Source: G963667855 sp963667855 (lineage in GTDB: Bacteria > Planctomycetota > Phycisphaerae > UBA1845). From it: a stretch of 64,000 nucleotides of DNA. Below are positions 17,331-25,363 of this stretch, piece after piece. The notes beneath the pieces were generated by a model. The model searched no databases. It was not told the origin of the DNA and saw nothing but the letters and a program-made list of their open reading frames with translations. The stretch is taken from the NCBI GenBank assembly GCA_963667855.2, contig CAXXKI010000029.1, positions 62,001 through 126,000 on the forward strand, given 5' to 3'. A program made the translations under genes and the position numbers. Each line of letters starts with the position of its first letter. The first letter of the stretch is position 1.

Positions 17331-19312
17331 AGTTGCACCTTATCCGCGGATTTAACCTTATTGCTGATACCGGACACTTCGGCCAACCGCCTGGCCACCA
17401 CTTGTCCATCCACGCGACCATAGAGCTCACGCATCATGTCGCCCATCATGTAATTAAATCTTCTGCTCTCTGTGGGGAAACGTTCTGCGTCAACCCGACT
17501 GGTTATCTGCCGAGCGTATTGGTCCACCTCGTCTTCTCCGACAGGGGTAAAGGCAAGAGCCTTAACCGCCTGAGCAACGCGGTCGGCCGGACTTTCGTTT
17601 TCGGTTTCCGGATTCCGCAGTAGATATTCGATAACTCCCAACACACCTTCCCGGGCGAGGCTGCTGTGGGCTTGCGTCCGGAACACTTCGTAAATCAGTT
17701 CATCGCTCAGGTCGTTCGGACACAACCCCTCACGACGGAAGGCGGTAAACCGCTGGATTAGAATCACTGCGGCAAATACTGGAGGGATGTTTAACTCATC
17801 CACAATCCGTTCGTAAAGATCCACCCGTGGGGAAATGGCAAGAGTGCCGATGGTGTCGGCCGGCAACCCCTTCTGCCGGAAAACCGCTTCCCTTTCCCAG
17901 AAGTACCGGGGTAGGTTTTCCTGAACGCGTTTTCTTTTTTCCTCGCTGATGGCGAGCGGTGGGAGATCAGTATCGGGGTACATACGATCCGCACCGGGTA
18001 ATACACGTTCAAAACCATTGGTGCCGTCGGGTAGCGCCTGCCTGGTATCAGATGGAATACCAATAGTAGCTTCTTTCGCACGAATGGCGATTTCTTCGCA
18101 GGCGGTGGCCGTATCCTGCTCGTTACCCCAGACCAGGATCATGGCATCTCCATGGCCGGCTCGCATCTTCTTCTGCAGATCCTTCCAATGGCGACCGGAT
18201 AGAGTTTCGGAGGCCGTATCAGAGTGGACCATATTCGGCAGTCGCGTCATACAGGCTATAACCCTTATTCGATCGGAGAACTCCTTGGCGAAAGCGGTAT
18301 GCTCCTGAGTAGGTTCGCGGAGCAAACCGGCAAAACCCTTAAGCAAAACGCATTTGACCCGATGACCGACGGCAAGTGCCATGCGCAAGGGGTCATGATC
18401 GGTCTTGGCTACAGTCCTGGTAACGTCTTTCACCGCATAGCTGAAAGTTTCCGGCGTCACTCCCCGCTGTTTCAGTTCATCGCGGATTTTAAGCAGGCTG
18501 CACTGCCGAAGGGCCTCGTTATAGACCAGCCGGGGAATACGGGAAATCTGCGGAACACCTTTGACCTCAATTCGGGTTCCTCCGGTAACGCTGACATTAA
18601 CATCCTGGCGGCCTGCGCCGTAACCGGTTCTCACCTTGCCCATGCTCCGGCAAAGTTTGCGAATTATCTGCCCCACGGCGGCCACTTCCTGAGGTGTTTG
18701 CATCTCGGGATAGGTCACCACCTCGACCAGGGGCATACCCAGGCGGTCGGTCAGGTAGACGCGATCGTGCCCGATATCGGAGACCTCACGGCAAGCATCT
18801 TCTTCCAGACCGAGTTGGATAATTCCGATTTTTCGATCCTCGAAGGGAATCCAGCCGTCGACACCGAGAATGGTGGTTCGCTGGAAACCGGCCGGTATGG
18901 AGCCGTCCAGGTATTGCTTACGGGCTACGTGCAGCTCGCTTACCAGGTTAAGCCTTAGGAGCATGGCCAACTCTAGAGCGGTATCGAGCGCCTCGTCGTC
19001 GATGAAAAACGGCGGCGTGTCGTCCATCTCATAAGTGCAGACGGTATCCTGATGGATGCGGTAGTAGATATTCTTCCGCGTCTTCTTCTCCATGAGGGCT
19101 GTACCGTCGTACTCGCCCAGTTCGGAGAGGGTGGGACGCATGTGTCGGAGAATCTCCGCGTCGTATTCATCGCTGTAGCGACCAGCCGGGCAGCGGCAAA
19201 AGAGTTTTCTCTTGGTAAGTAGCTGCTGATGTACTTCCAGGCCGCTTTTCAGGCCTATTGCGGCATAGTCTTCAGCGGTCATCTCCTCGTACGGTTTCAA
19301 AATGCCAGCCAT
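17327..19312 (-). CDS. gatE: Glutamyl-tRNA(Gln) amidotransferase subunit E, archaeal type (661 aa)
   Basis: The kinase/amidotransferase subunit that phosphorylates Glu on Glu-tRNA(Gln) and converts it to Gln. GLEVHQQLLTKRKLFCRC (about residues 24-41) is the GatB/GatE signature. MPLVEVVTYPEM and IRKLCRSMGKVRTGYG follow, then RQDVNVSVTGGTRIEVKGV. In the middle lies the GAD insertion, which GatE shares with bacterial AspRS and GatB lacks, ending near the GADRMYPDTDLPP motif. The C-terminus is the helical/YqeY-like tRNA-binding part ending RLAEVSGISNKVKS. GatB is normally about 480 residues; 661 fits GatE. GGAGG precedes the ATG by 11 bases. No gatA, gatB or gatC is seen in the window. Confidence 0.93.
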   Translation of the reverse strand: MAGILKPYEEMTAEDYAAIGLKSGLEVHQQLLTKRKLFCRCPAGRYSDEYDAEILRHMRPTLSELGEYDGTALMEKKTRKNIYYRIHQDTVCTYEMDDTPPFFIDDEALDTALELAMLLRLNLVSELHVARKQYLDGSIPAGFQRTTILGVDGWIPFEDRKIGIIQLGLEEDACREVSDIGHDRVYLTDRLGMPLVEVVTYPEMQTPQEVAAVGQIIRKLCRSMGKVRTGYGAGRQDVNVSVTGGTRIEVKGVPQISRIPRLVYNEALRQCSLLKIRDELKQRGVTPETFSYAVKDVTRTVAKTDHDPLRMALAVGHRVKCVLLKGFAGLLREPTQEHTAFAKEFSDRIRVIACMTRLPNMVHSDTASETLSGRHWKDLQKKMRAGHGDAMILVWGNEQDTATACEEIAIRAKEATIGIPSDTRQALPDGTNGFERVLPGADRMYPDTDLPPLAISEEKRKRVQENLPRYFWEREAVFRQKGLPADTIGTLAISPRVDLYERIVDELNIPPVFAAVILIQRFTAFRREGLCPNDLSDELIYEVFRTQAHSSLAREGVLGVIEYLLRNPETENESPADRVAQAVKALAFTPVGEDEVDQYARQITSRVDAERFPTESRRFNYMMGDMMRELYGRVDGQVVARRLAEVSGISNKVKSADKVQL

Positions 19313-19846
19313 AGGCCATTAAACCTCCACATAGAATCCAATACACGATTGTAGTGCAGTTACAGCGGCCAGCAACGAGGAGATATGATCAAAAACCGCA
19401 TTTACAATATCAGGAATCCGTATCTGGAGGTTGCAGCTTAAAAATGGTGCGGAAAACCGGAGCTGGCACCTCATTCATACCGTTCTAAGGATAACCAAGA
19501 GGTTCCGATTATAACGATTGCAGCAATAATACAGGGTAGATAAGAAGGATAGGTAAGCTGGGTTCTTTTTTTGATGGTGAGGTAAAAAATAAAGAGGATT
19601 CAGGCTCGCCGTAAACCTGAATCCTCATCGCAAGGCTGCCCGTCCCTTGCGGAACGCTAACCCGCAACCATGCAATCAAGGTATCGTCCGGGTATAGGGG
19701 CTACTTTAGTTAGCGGAATTTTCTCTGGTAGAACGTTTTTACCGGATGTCCGGGTGGGTTAAGCCCCCCAACAATCGGAAGTTCAGACCAAGCGTAAAAA
19801 CGCAAAAACTCTGACCAAGCCATTAAAAATCAATAGCTATCCGGGC
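19313..19846. other. Gene-free gap between POT transporter and gatE
   Basis: 534 bases. On the minus strand, the direction of both flanking genes, the middle holds a structured segment ending in a terminator (19582-19667, listed separately). The 270 bases nearest gatE show no gene and presumably contain its promoter. A T-box signature was looked for and not seen. Confidence 0.5.
19582..19667 (-). ncRNA. Attenuator-like structured RNA with two competing hairpins and a terminator
   Basis: Read on the minus strand: hairpin 1 is TTGCGG (19662-19667) with CCGCAA (19647-19652). Hairpin 2 is CGCAAGG (19645-19651) with CCTTGCG (19629-19635). They share five bases, so only one can form. Then comes a perfect 11-bp terminator stem GAGGATTCAGG/CCTGAATCCTC (19616-19626, 19594-19604) followed by TTTATTTTTT. 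This could end the POT transporter transcript, be a small RNA, or be a riboswitch-type leader of gatE. I could not match it to a known family. Confidence 0.55.
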
Positions 19847-21220
19847 CTATGCGGCAGATCGATTTTTATCTATTCTTTCCGTCACGACTTTGAATACCAA
19901 CAAGGCACAAAAAGCAATAACCCCAATTGCAGCATAGAAGTACCATATATAGTGAGCGTGGGAATACGCCTCCGGCAGGGTTCCGTTTCCGGCAAGTGCA
20001 GCCTCCCATTGCGCAAAATCGGCAGGCGATAATTTTTCAGGATCAGGACAAAACTCCCTAAGTAAATACCCGGCAGTAATAAATCCGAATAACCACGAGA
20101 AGAATGTGGTCAAATGCTGATATCCAAGATAAAGCCCAACTTCTCCTTCGGGCGCTTGCTTTGATGCGTATTCAAGGAATTTCGGGGAAAGAAAGCATTC
20201 CGCCATTCCCTGAATCGCAATACCAAGCATCAGCAACAACACTAAAGTGCGAGCCTCAAACCAATTAAAGTCGATTGTCGCTCCGGTATGTGCCTCCACA
20301 GTTGGTGAAAGCGCGATAACCAAAGCAGCAAACGGAATAATGAACAAACCAATTCCGATACCAGTTGAAGGTTCCTTCCGCCGAATTAAATGTGTAATCG
20401 GAACAACAAGTAGAACGACTATTGTAGGATTAATATTAGCCAACCATTCCGGCTTGTATCCCTCTCCAAGCAATCGCTCAACATATGTGGGCATCAACGA
20501 ATAGAGCTGAACCTGTACCGTCCAGAATCCCCCGACAATCACAATCAAGCTGAGAAAACGAAAGTTCCCCATCACTTTGAAAAGACCTTCCAGGGCCTCT
20601 TCAATACTTTTTCCGGCACCTCGATTATCAACATCTTTATAGAAAAACAACACAAGCAACAGCGCTGCGAAAGCCATTGCGGCAGCATAGTAATTGATAT
20701 ACTGAAGCCCAAGCCTTTCGTTGAGGACTCCAGCCAAACCCTTTCCGCTGAACGAACCAATATTTACAATCATGTAAAATATCGACATTGCCCGAGCGCG
20801 ATTAATCGAGTCACTGCACTTGGCGACAGTCCCCGAAATAACCGGCTTGATAATCGCTCCACCGAATACGATCAACACAAGGGACAAGATCGCAGTCCCT
20901 TTCAATTGAAACAAACCAAGTAGCGTATACCCACAAGTTAATAGGCCAAAAGCTATTACCAGAGATTTACGAAAGCCGATCTTGTCGGCCATGATCCCCA
21001 TAAAAGTCGGCAGGAAATAAAGTACCGCAGCGAAGCTGCCAGCTACATAACCTGTTTCGACATCCGTAAAACCGATATCTTTGTTTAGGTATCTGGCGAG
21101 CGTAATAAACATCCCGTAGTAGGCTGCTCGTTCGAAGAGCTCGGCGCCGTTGGCGAACCAGAATGTTTTGGGGAATTTCCAGGTAAGCTTGGGCTCTTGC
21201 TGCAGGGATGCGTTGGTCAT
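19847..21220 (-). CDS. Proton-dependent oligopeptide (POT/MFS) transporter (457 aa)
   Basis: An inner-membrane peptide/proton symporter of the major facilitator superfamily. The first helix has the POT family ExxER-type motif (ELFERAAYYGMF), important for proton coupling. About 12 hydrophobic helices follow, with the MFS loop MADKIGFRKS between helices 2 and 3. NIGSFSGKG corresponds to the second POT signature region. The loop near residue 205 (GAGKSIEEALEGLFKV) is the central cytoplasmic one. Substrate (di-/tripeptides or another compound) cannot be told from sequence. It precedes gatE on the same strand but is separated by a terminator. Confidence 0.85.
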   Translation of the reverse strand: MTNASLQQEPKLTWKFPKTFWFANGAELFERAAYYGMFITLARYLNKDIGFTDVETGYVAGSFAAVLYFLPTFMGIMADKIGFRKSLVIAFGLLTCGYTLLGLFQLKGTAILSLVLIVFGGAIIKPVISGTVAKCSDSINRARAMSIFYMIVNIGSFSGKGLAGVLNERLGLQYINYYAAAMAFAALLLVLFFYKDVDNRGAGKSIEEALEGLFKVMGNFRFLSLIVIVGGFWTVQVQLYSLMPTYVERLLGEGYKPEWLANINPTIVVLLVVPITHLIRRKEPSTGIGIGLFIIPFAALVIALSPTVEAHTGATIDFNWFEARTLVLLLMLGIAIQGMAECFLSPKFLEYASKQAPEGEVGLYLGYQHLTTFFSWLFGFITAGYLLREFCPDPEKLSPADFAQWEAALAGNGTLPEAYSHAHYIWYFYAAIGVIAFCALLVFKVVTERIDKNRSAA

Positions 21221-21454
21221 GGTGCGATGAATCCTTTTGGTATATCTGCCAGGTATTCCGTTAGCGAATCCGCGTTGGAAACTTCGTTCCGCTCTCGCGA
21301 ACTACCAACACCTTAATCGTAGAGCACCTGCGATGGCAAGCGGAAGCCGATTCTAACCCGCGAGAACCTGGTTGAGCCGCGAATCGGCACATGATTCGGT
21401 AACGGCGACTATAATCGGTTGCGTGGTGTTGGCCCTCATAAGATTACTGGTAAT

Positions 21455-22171
21455 ATGGATAAGATCGGTCCGAGTGCGGCGTTACAGGCGGCGGATACTT
21501 TGGACCTGGAGAAAAACGTGAGCAGCATTAAGACCAGCAGCAAGTTGATTGTGGCCCTCTTTCCCCTGGGCGCAATAGCTCTGATAGCTTTCGCTCTGAC
21601 TATGCCGGCGAAGTTCGGGGTAACGACCAAGGCCCACCCGTTTGCCATGGGATTCGTGAAGCTCTTTTTCCTGGGTACGTTCGGCGAGATTTTGAAGTAC
21701 CGGTTTGCCAAAGGTACGTGGATTCTGGACAAGGTTATTCAGCGGGCGTTGGTCTGGGGTGTATTCGGGCTGTGGTTTACGCTGGCGTTTGCCGGTTTCT
21801 CTGCCCTGGTCGGAGGACTGGTGGCAATTCATTTGTGGCCTGCATCTGTCGCGGAGAGTTCCGGTACATTATGGATGGCGTTCTCCAAGAGTTTGTGGAT
21901 TAACTTTTTAGGGATGTTCGGACCGGGGATGATGATCGCGCATGAGTATTGCAACTACCTGATAAAAAACGGCTGGAAATCCTGGGGGCTGAAGAAGTTC
22001 GCGGACCAGGCCGACGCACGCTTTCTGCTGTCGTTTATACCGAAGACTCTGCTGTTCTGGATTCCGGCGCACACGTTCACATTTGCCATGCCGGCCGAGT
22101 GGCGGGTGTTCATCGCGGCGGTACTGGCGATTGTACTGGGATTTTTACTCAGCGTTGGGCGGAGGTCATAA
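21455..22171 (+). CDS. Multi-pass membrane protein, faintly Mpv17-like (238 aa)
   Basis: A hydrophobic protein with about five membrane helices. The second half contains a W-x-x-F-A-D region, then PKTLLFWIPAHTFTFAMPAEWRVFIAAVLAIVLGFLLS. That order of Pro, aromatic, EWRVF and final helix recalls the Mpv17/PMP22 signature (PPQYRVLFVN...W). The resemblance is weak and the function unknown. I chose ATG 21455 (MDKIGPSA) over the upstream TTG at 21419; neither has a clear Shine-Dalgarno sequence. It is a single gene facing the regulator gene at 22477. Confidence 0.6.
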   Translation: MDKIGPSAALQAADTLDLEKNVSSIKTSSKLIVALFPLGAIALIAFALTMPAKFGVTTKAHPFAMGFVKLFFLGTFGEILKYRFAKGTWILDKVIQRALVWGVFGLWFTLAFAGFSALVGGLVAIHLWPASVAESSGTLWMAFSKSLWINFLGMFGPGMMIAHEYCNYLIKNGWKSWGLKKFADQADARFLLSFIPKTLLFWIPAHTFTFAMPAEWRVFIAAVLAIVLGFLLSVGRRS

Positions 22172-22476
22172 GCCGCAACAACGCCAACGAACTCGTTTTT
22201 TCGTATTGCCTATAACCAAAATCTTTTTTCAGCCTGGGCAGTAATGATTCCACGCCTGTCCTTTGTGTCTTTGGGCCTTTGTGGTTTTCCCTTTTGGTTT
22301 ACCACAAAGGCACTAAGGACGGCTTAACGGCCAGCGTCTTTATCTAATCGCAACGTATACGATCCTCGAAAGTATCACGTCCGGCCAATTCAGCGGTTTT
22401 CCCTTCTTGGCCCTTTTGTGGTTCTCCTGTCTTCCGTTTGAGCCAGCCGTTTTTTCCGACGTCAACCAGGCTACTT
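22172..22476. other. Gene-free gap with CCACAAAGGC hairpin repeats
   Basis: 305 bases between convergent genes. GCCTTTGTGG (22275-22284) and CCACAAAGGC (22302-22311) form a 10-bp hairpin with a 17-nt loop. The pieces CTTTGTGTCTTTGGGCCTTTGTGG and, near 22410-22426, CCTTTTGTGGTTCTCC are variants of one another. The hairpin could serve as a bidirectional terminator. Confidence 0.5.
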
Positions 22477-23853
22477 TTAGGTTACGCCGTAGTCTTTTAG
22501 TTTTCTGTAGAGCGTGCGGGCACCTATCTTCAGCATCTTGGCCGCTTTTTCGCGGTTGCCGTCAGTCAATTTAAGCGTATTTAGAATGTGCATTTTCTCA
22601 ACATCGGCCATACTTAATCCGGCCAGGCTGGGACCACCTATCGGTACAATCTCTGTTGTCGTCCGCAGGGAGTCGGGCAGATCGCCGACATCCAGTTTTT
22701 CCCCTTCAGCCTCGATAACCATCTGCTCGATAACCGAACGCAATTCGCGAACATTACCCCGCCAGCGATGGTTGGTCAGTCGGCGCATGGCCTCTGTGGT
22801 TATCCCCTGAACATCGATCCCGTTTTCAGCATTCGCTCGCTCAAGAAAATGCTGAGCGAGTATGGGAATATCCTCCCGCCGTTCGCGTAAAGGCGGCAGG
22901 CGAATCGCTCCTTGAGCGTGCAGACGATAAAACAGATCTTCGCGAAATTCCTTATCTTCAACCATCTGCCGCAGGTTCCGATGGGTGGCGGCCACAAAAC
23001 GCACATCAACGAAACGAACCTCGGTACTGCCCACGCGTTGCACTTCGCCGTTTTCCAGCGTGCGCAGGAGCTTGGCCTGCATAGCCAACGGCATATCCCC
23101 AATCTCGTCGAGAAATAAGGTTCCTCCGTCAGCGGCTTCCAGAATACCCTTTTTCTCCTGGTGAGCACCGGTGAACGCTCCTTTAACATGCCCGAAGAGT
23201 TCACTTTCGAGTAAGGACTCGCTGATCGCGGCACAGTTGATCACCTTGAATGGCTTGCCCGATCGCGGTGAATTAGAGTGCAGAGCATGGGCAACCAGTT
23301 CCTTGCCCGTACCCGATTCCCCAATAATCAAAACCGTACTCTTACTCTTGGCCAGCTTCTTGATCCGCCGGATCTCCTTGGCTAACGATGCGCTGGTACC
23401 GATGATCCCCTCATAATTAAAGGCCTGCTCCATCTGATCGCGCATAGCCAGGTTTTCGCGAATAGCAATTGCCTTAACCGCGGCCTGATCTACCTTCTCC
23501 CGGACAACTTCGATATCAATCGGCTTTATCAGGTAATCGTAAGCAGGAGTAGGGTTATCCGGTCCGAGTGCGTCTCGCGCAAGTTGCTCATTCCCATACG
23601 CGGTCATGAGAATGACCTGGGTATACTCTGAAATGGACCGAGCCTCTTTAAGCACGTCCATCCCGTCATACTCACCACCGAGCTTGTAATCGGTAATGAT
23701 TACATCAGGAGGGCGAGCCTTGACGCTGTTTATGGCGTCTACGCCACTGGTCACCACTTTGCAGGCGTGCCCCGCGCGTTTCAAACCTTCCGCGATAGCC
23801 TCGCCGTGAGCAACGTCATCTTCCACTATTAAAACAAAAGCTGTTTCAGACAT
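22477..23853 (-). CDS. Sigma-54-dependent response regulator, NtrC/AtoC family (458 aa)
   Basis: Receiver domain with the acidic pair EDD (11-13), phospho-acceptor Asp55 (VIITDYKLGG) and Lys110 (YLIKPID). Central AAA+ domain with Walker A GESGTGKE (178-185), the sigma-54-contacting GAFTGA loop near residue 230, and Walker B GGTLFLDEIGD. Fis-type helix-turn-helix at the end (REKAAKMLKIGARTLYRKLKDYG). Phosphorylation should drive oligomerisation and open sigma-54 promoters. The sensor kinase gene lies 50 bases upstream on the same strand, so this is a two-component operon. Its targets are not visible in the window. Confidence 0.95.
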   Translation of the reverse strand: MSETAFVLIVEDDVAHGEAIAEGLKRAGHACKVVTSGVDAINSVKARPPDVIITDYKLGGEYDGMDVLKEARSISEYTQVILMTAYGNEQLARDALGPDNPTPAYDYLIKPIDIEVVREKVDQAAVKAIAIRENLAMRDQMEQAFNYEGIIGTSASLAKEIRRIKKLAKSKSTVLIIGESGTGKELVAHALHSNSPRSGKPFKVINCAAISESLLESELFGHVKGAFTGAHQEKKGILEAADGGTLFLDEIGDMPLAMQAKLLRTLENGEVQRVGSTEVRFVDVRFVAATHRNLRQMVEDKEFREDLFYRLHAQGAIRLPPLRERREDIPILAQHFLERANAENGIDVQGITTEAMRRLTNHRWRGNVRELRSVIEQMVIEAEGEKLDVGDLPDSLRTTTEIVPIGGPSLAGLSMADVEKMHILNTLKLTDGNREKAAKMLKIGARTLYRKLKDYGVT

Positions 23854-23903
23854 CGCTTCTTATTCTATCCGAAACACCGGGAATTTCACCCCTCAAGGAT
23901 CGG

Positions 23904-24731
23904 TCAACCTGACCGGGGAATACGAATTTCAAAGCAAGCCCCCTTGCTCTGGGGCAAGAGATTAAGCGTGCCATCGTGAGCGGTAACGATCCTCAAGGTT
24001 GTCGAGAGCCCCAGCCCGCTTCCTTTGGGCTTGGTGGAATAGAACGCCTGCATCGCTTTCCGGGCAACGTCTGGAGGTATACCTTCGCCGGTGTCGGTCA
24101 CCTGGAGAATCGCCTGGTCATCAGCTATGGTGGTATTCAGACGGATCTCACCGCCCGGGCGAGTGGCCTGTTGAGCGTTGATTAAAAGATTGAGTACGGC
24201 CTGCTTGAAGATCTGCGAATCGATATTGCAGATCAGCGGATGAGGATGATATTGGGCTGAAACGGTGATCTCGTACCGTTGAGCTTCAGGAGAGAAGAAC
24301 TCCACCAACTGCTCGACTATAACGTTAAGGTCGATTTTCTCTTTTTTGAGGCGCACCGGCCCGACAAGCATTAGGAACTCATCAAGCATTCGTTGCAGAC
24401 GTTCGGCCTCTGAGCGAGCAACGCCGATCTTCAGGCAAGCTCGGCGCAATGTGTCTGAATCGTCGTCCAGACCGGCTCCCAGATCCTCATCCAGAAGTTG
24501 TAAATTCAGGAGTAAGGTTGAAAGCGGGTTTCGAATTTCGTGTGCTAAACCGCCGGATATGCGAGAAATTTCAATAATCCGTTCATCCACGCCGGAAGCG
24601 TCATCACTTCCGCGTCGACGCCAACGCAGCATAATGGCTAATCCAACCAACAATCCAACGGAAAAACTGATTGCCAACCCAAATACCATCGGCCCTGTTT
24701 TCCCTTCAGCCCGCAACTGAGCTCCCAACAT
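23904..24731 (-). CDS. Sensor histidine kinase (275 aa)
   Basis: A short membrane-anchored histidine kinase. There is one hydrophobic helix (about residues 15-36) followed by an RWRRRG stop-transfer. The HisKA domain has phospho-acceptor His64 in GGLAHEIRNPLS, and the HATPase_c domain has N (LLINAQQA), G1 (DTGEGIPPD) and G2 (GSGLGLSTT) boxes. There is hardly any extracytoplasmic sensor region, so the signal may be intramembrane or come from a partner protein. It is paired with the NtrC-type regulator 50 bases downstream, matching the NtrB/ZraS-type kinase architecture. Confidence 0.93.
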   Translation of the reverse strand: MLGAQLRAEGKTGPMVFGLAISFSVGLLVGLAIMLRWRRRGSDDASGVDERIIEISRISGGLAHEIRNPLSTLLLNLQLLDEDLGAGLDDDSDTLRRACLKIGVARSEAERLQRMLDEFLMLVGPVRLKKEKIDLNVIVEQLVEFFSPEAQRYEITVSAQYHPHPLICNIDSQIFKQAVLNLLINAQQATRPGGEIRLNTTIADDQAILQVTDTGEGIPPDVARKAMQAFYSTKPKGSGLGLSTTLRIVTAHDGTLNLLPQSKGACFEIRIPRSG

Positions 24732-24811
24732 AAACCCAGGAGCCAGTTGACCGGTGCCGCCTGCGGATCAACTGGATAACCCAATACTATTAGTGGAATA
24801 TTCCCGAAACC

Positions 24812-25027
24812 TTACTTGGCCGTTTCGACCCGGCGAACATTCTTTGCCTGGAACCCCTTACCGGAGTCTACCAGCTCGTATTCGACCTTTTCCCCATCCT
24901 TTAAACTGCGAAAACCTTCGCCTTCGATAGCCGTATAATGCACGAAGACATCCTGGTCCTGTTCCTGACCGACAATAAATCCAAAACCCTTCTTATTGTC
25001 GAACCATTTCACTTCTCCGGTGGGCAT
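24812..25027 (-). CDS. Cold-shock protein, CspA family (71 aa)
   Basis: A single cold-shock domain that binds single-stranded RNA/DNA and melts secondary structure. GEVKWFDNKKGFGFI holds RNP1 and DVFVHYTAI holds RNP2. I placed the start at ATG 25025-25027 (MPTGEVKWF), with GGGGAG about 9 bases upstream; an open stretch of 20 codons further upstream does not belong to the family. The charged loop GQEQDQD is normal for Csp proteins outside enterobacteria. It follows pnp on the same strand, separated by 336 bases that include a structured 3' end. Confidence 0.93.
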   Translation of the reverse strand: MPTGEVKWFDNKKGFGFIVGQEQDQDVFVHYTAIEGEGFRSLKDGEKVEYELVDSGKGFQAKNVRRVETAK

Positions 25028-25363
25028 AACAACACTCCCCGATAATGGCGCCCCTGCGTTAACAGGAGTCAACACTGAACTTCGCAACTAAATCCAACGG
25101 CACACGTAAGCCGCCGGAAACACAATCCATTTAAACTCTTTCCAATACCGCTGCGGTTCTCTTTGGGAAACGTTAATCCGACAAACACCGCGCGGCGCAG
25201 AGCGAACCACAATCCGCGACCACACAGAATTATTCGGGAGCAACCCGCAGTATTTTCAATCCCGGCCTAGTCAAAACGACTTCTGCTATAGCAGCCGACT
25301 TGGGATCGGACATTTCGATGTTTCGCGAAACACCCGATCCCAGTCAGGCTGTTTGCTCAGTCG
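25028..25363. other. Gene-free gap between pnp and the cold-shock gene
   Basis: 336 bases holding the structured 3' end of pnp (25283-25341) and, nearest the cold-shock gene, a leader of about 200 bases. The leader may carry thermosensitive structure as in other csp mRNAs; I could not define one. Confidence 0.4.
25283..25341 (-). terminator. Structured 3' end of pnp transcript
   Basis: On the minus strand GGGATCGG (25334-25341) pairs with CCGATCCC (25302-25309), enclosing the perfect hairpin palindrome TGTTTCGCGAAACA (25319-25332). A second palindrome, CTGCTATAGCAG (25283-25294), follows, then TCGTTTTG. The T-tract is weak, so this may stabilise the end or need Rho. Confidence 0.5.

Noticed and set aside
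19594..19700. Possible SRP (4.5S) or 6S RNA
   Set aside because: A GNRA-like loop is present, but the conserved GGUCAGG/AGCAGCC internal loop of SRP RNA is not, and no long closing stem or 6S bubble was found.
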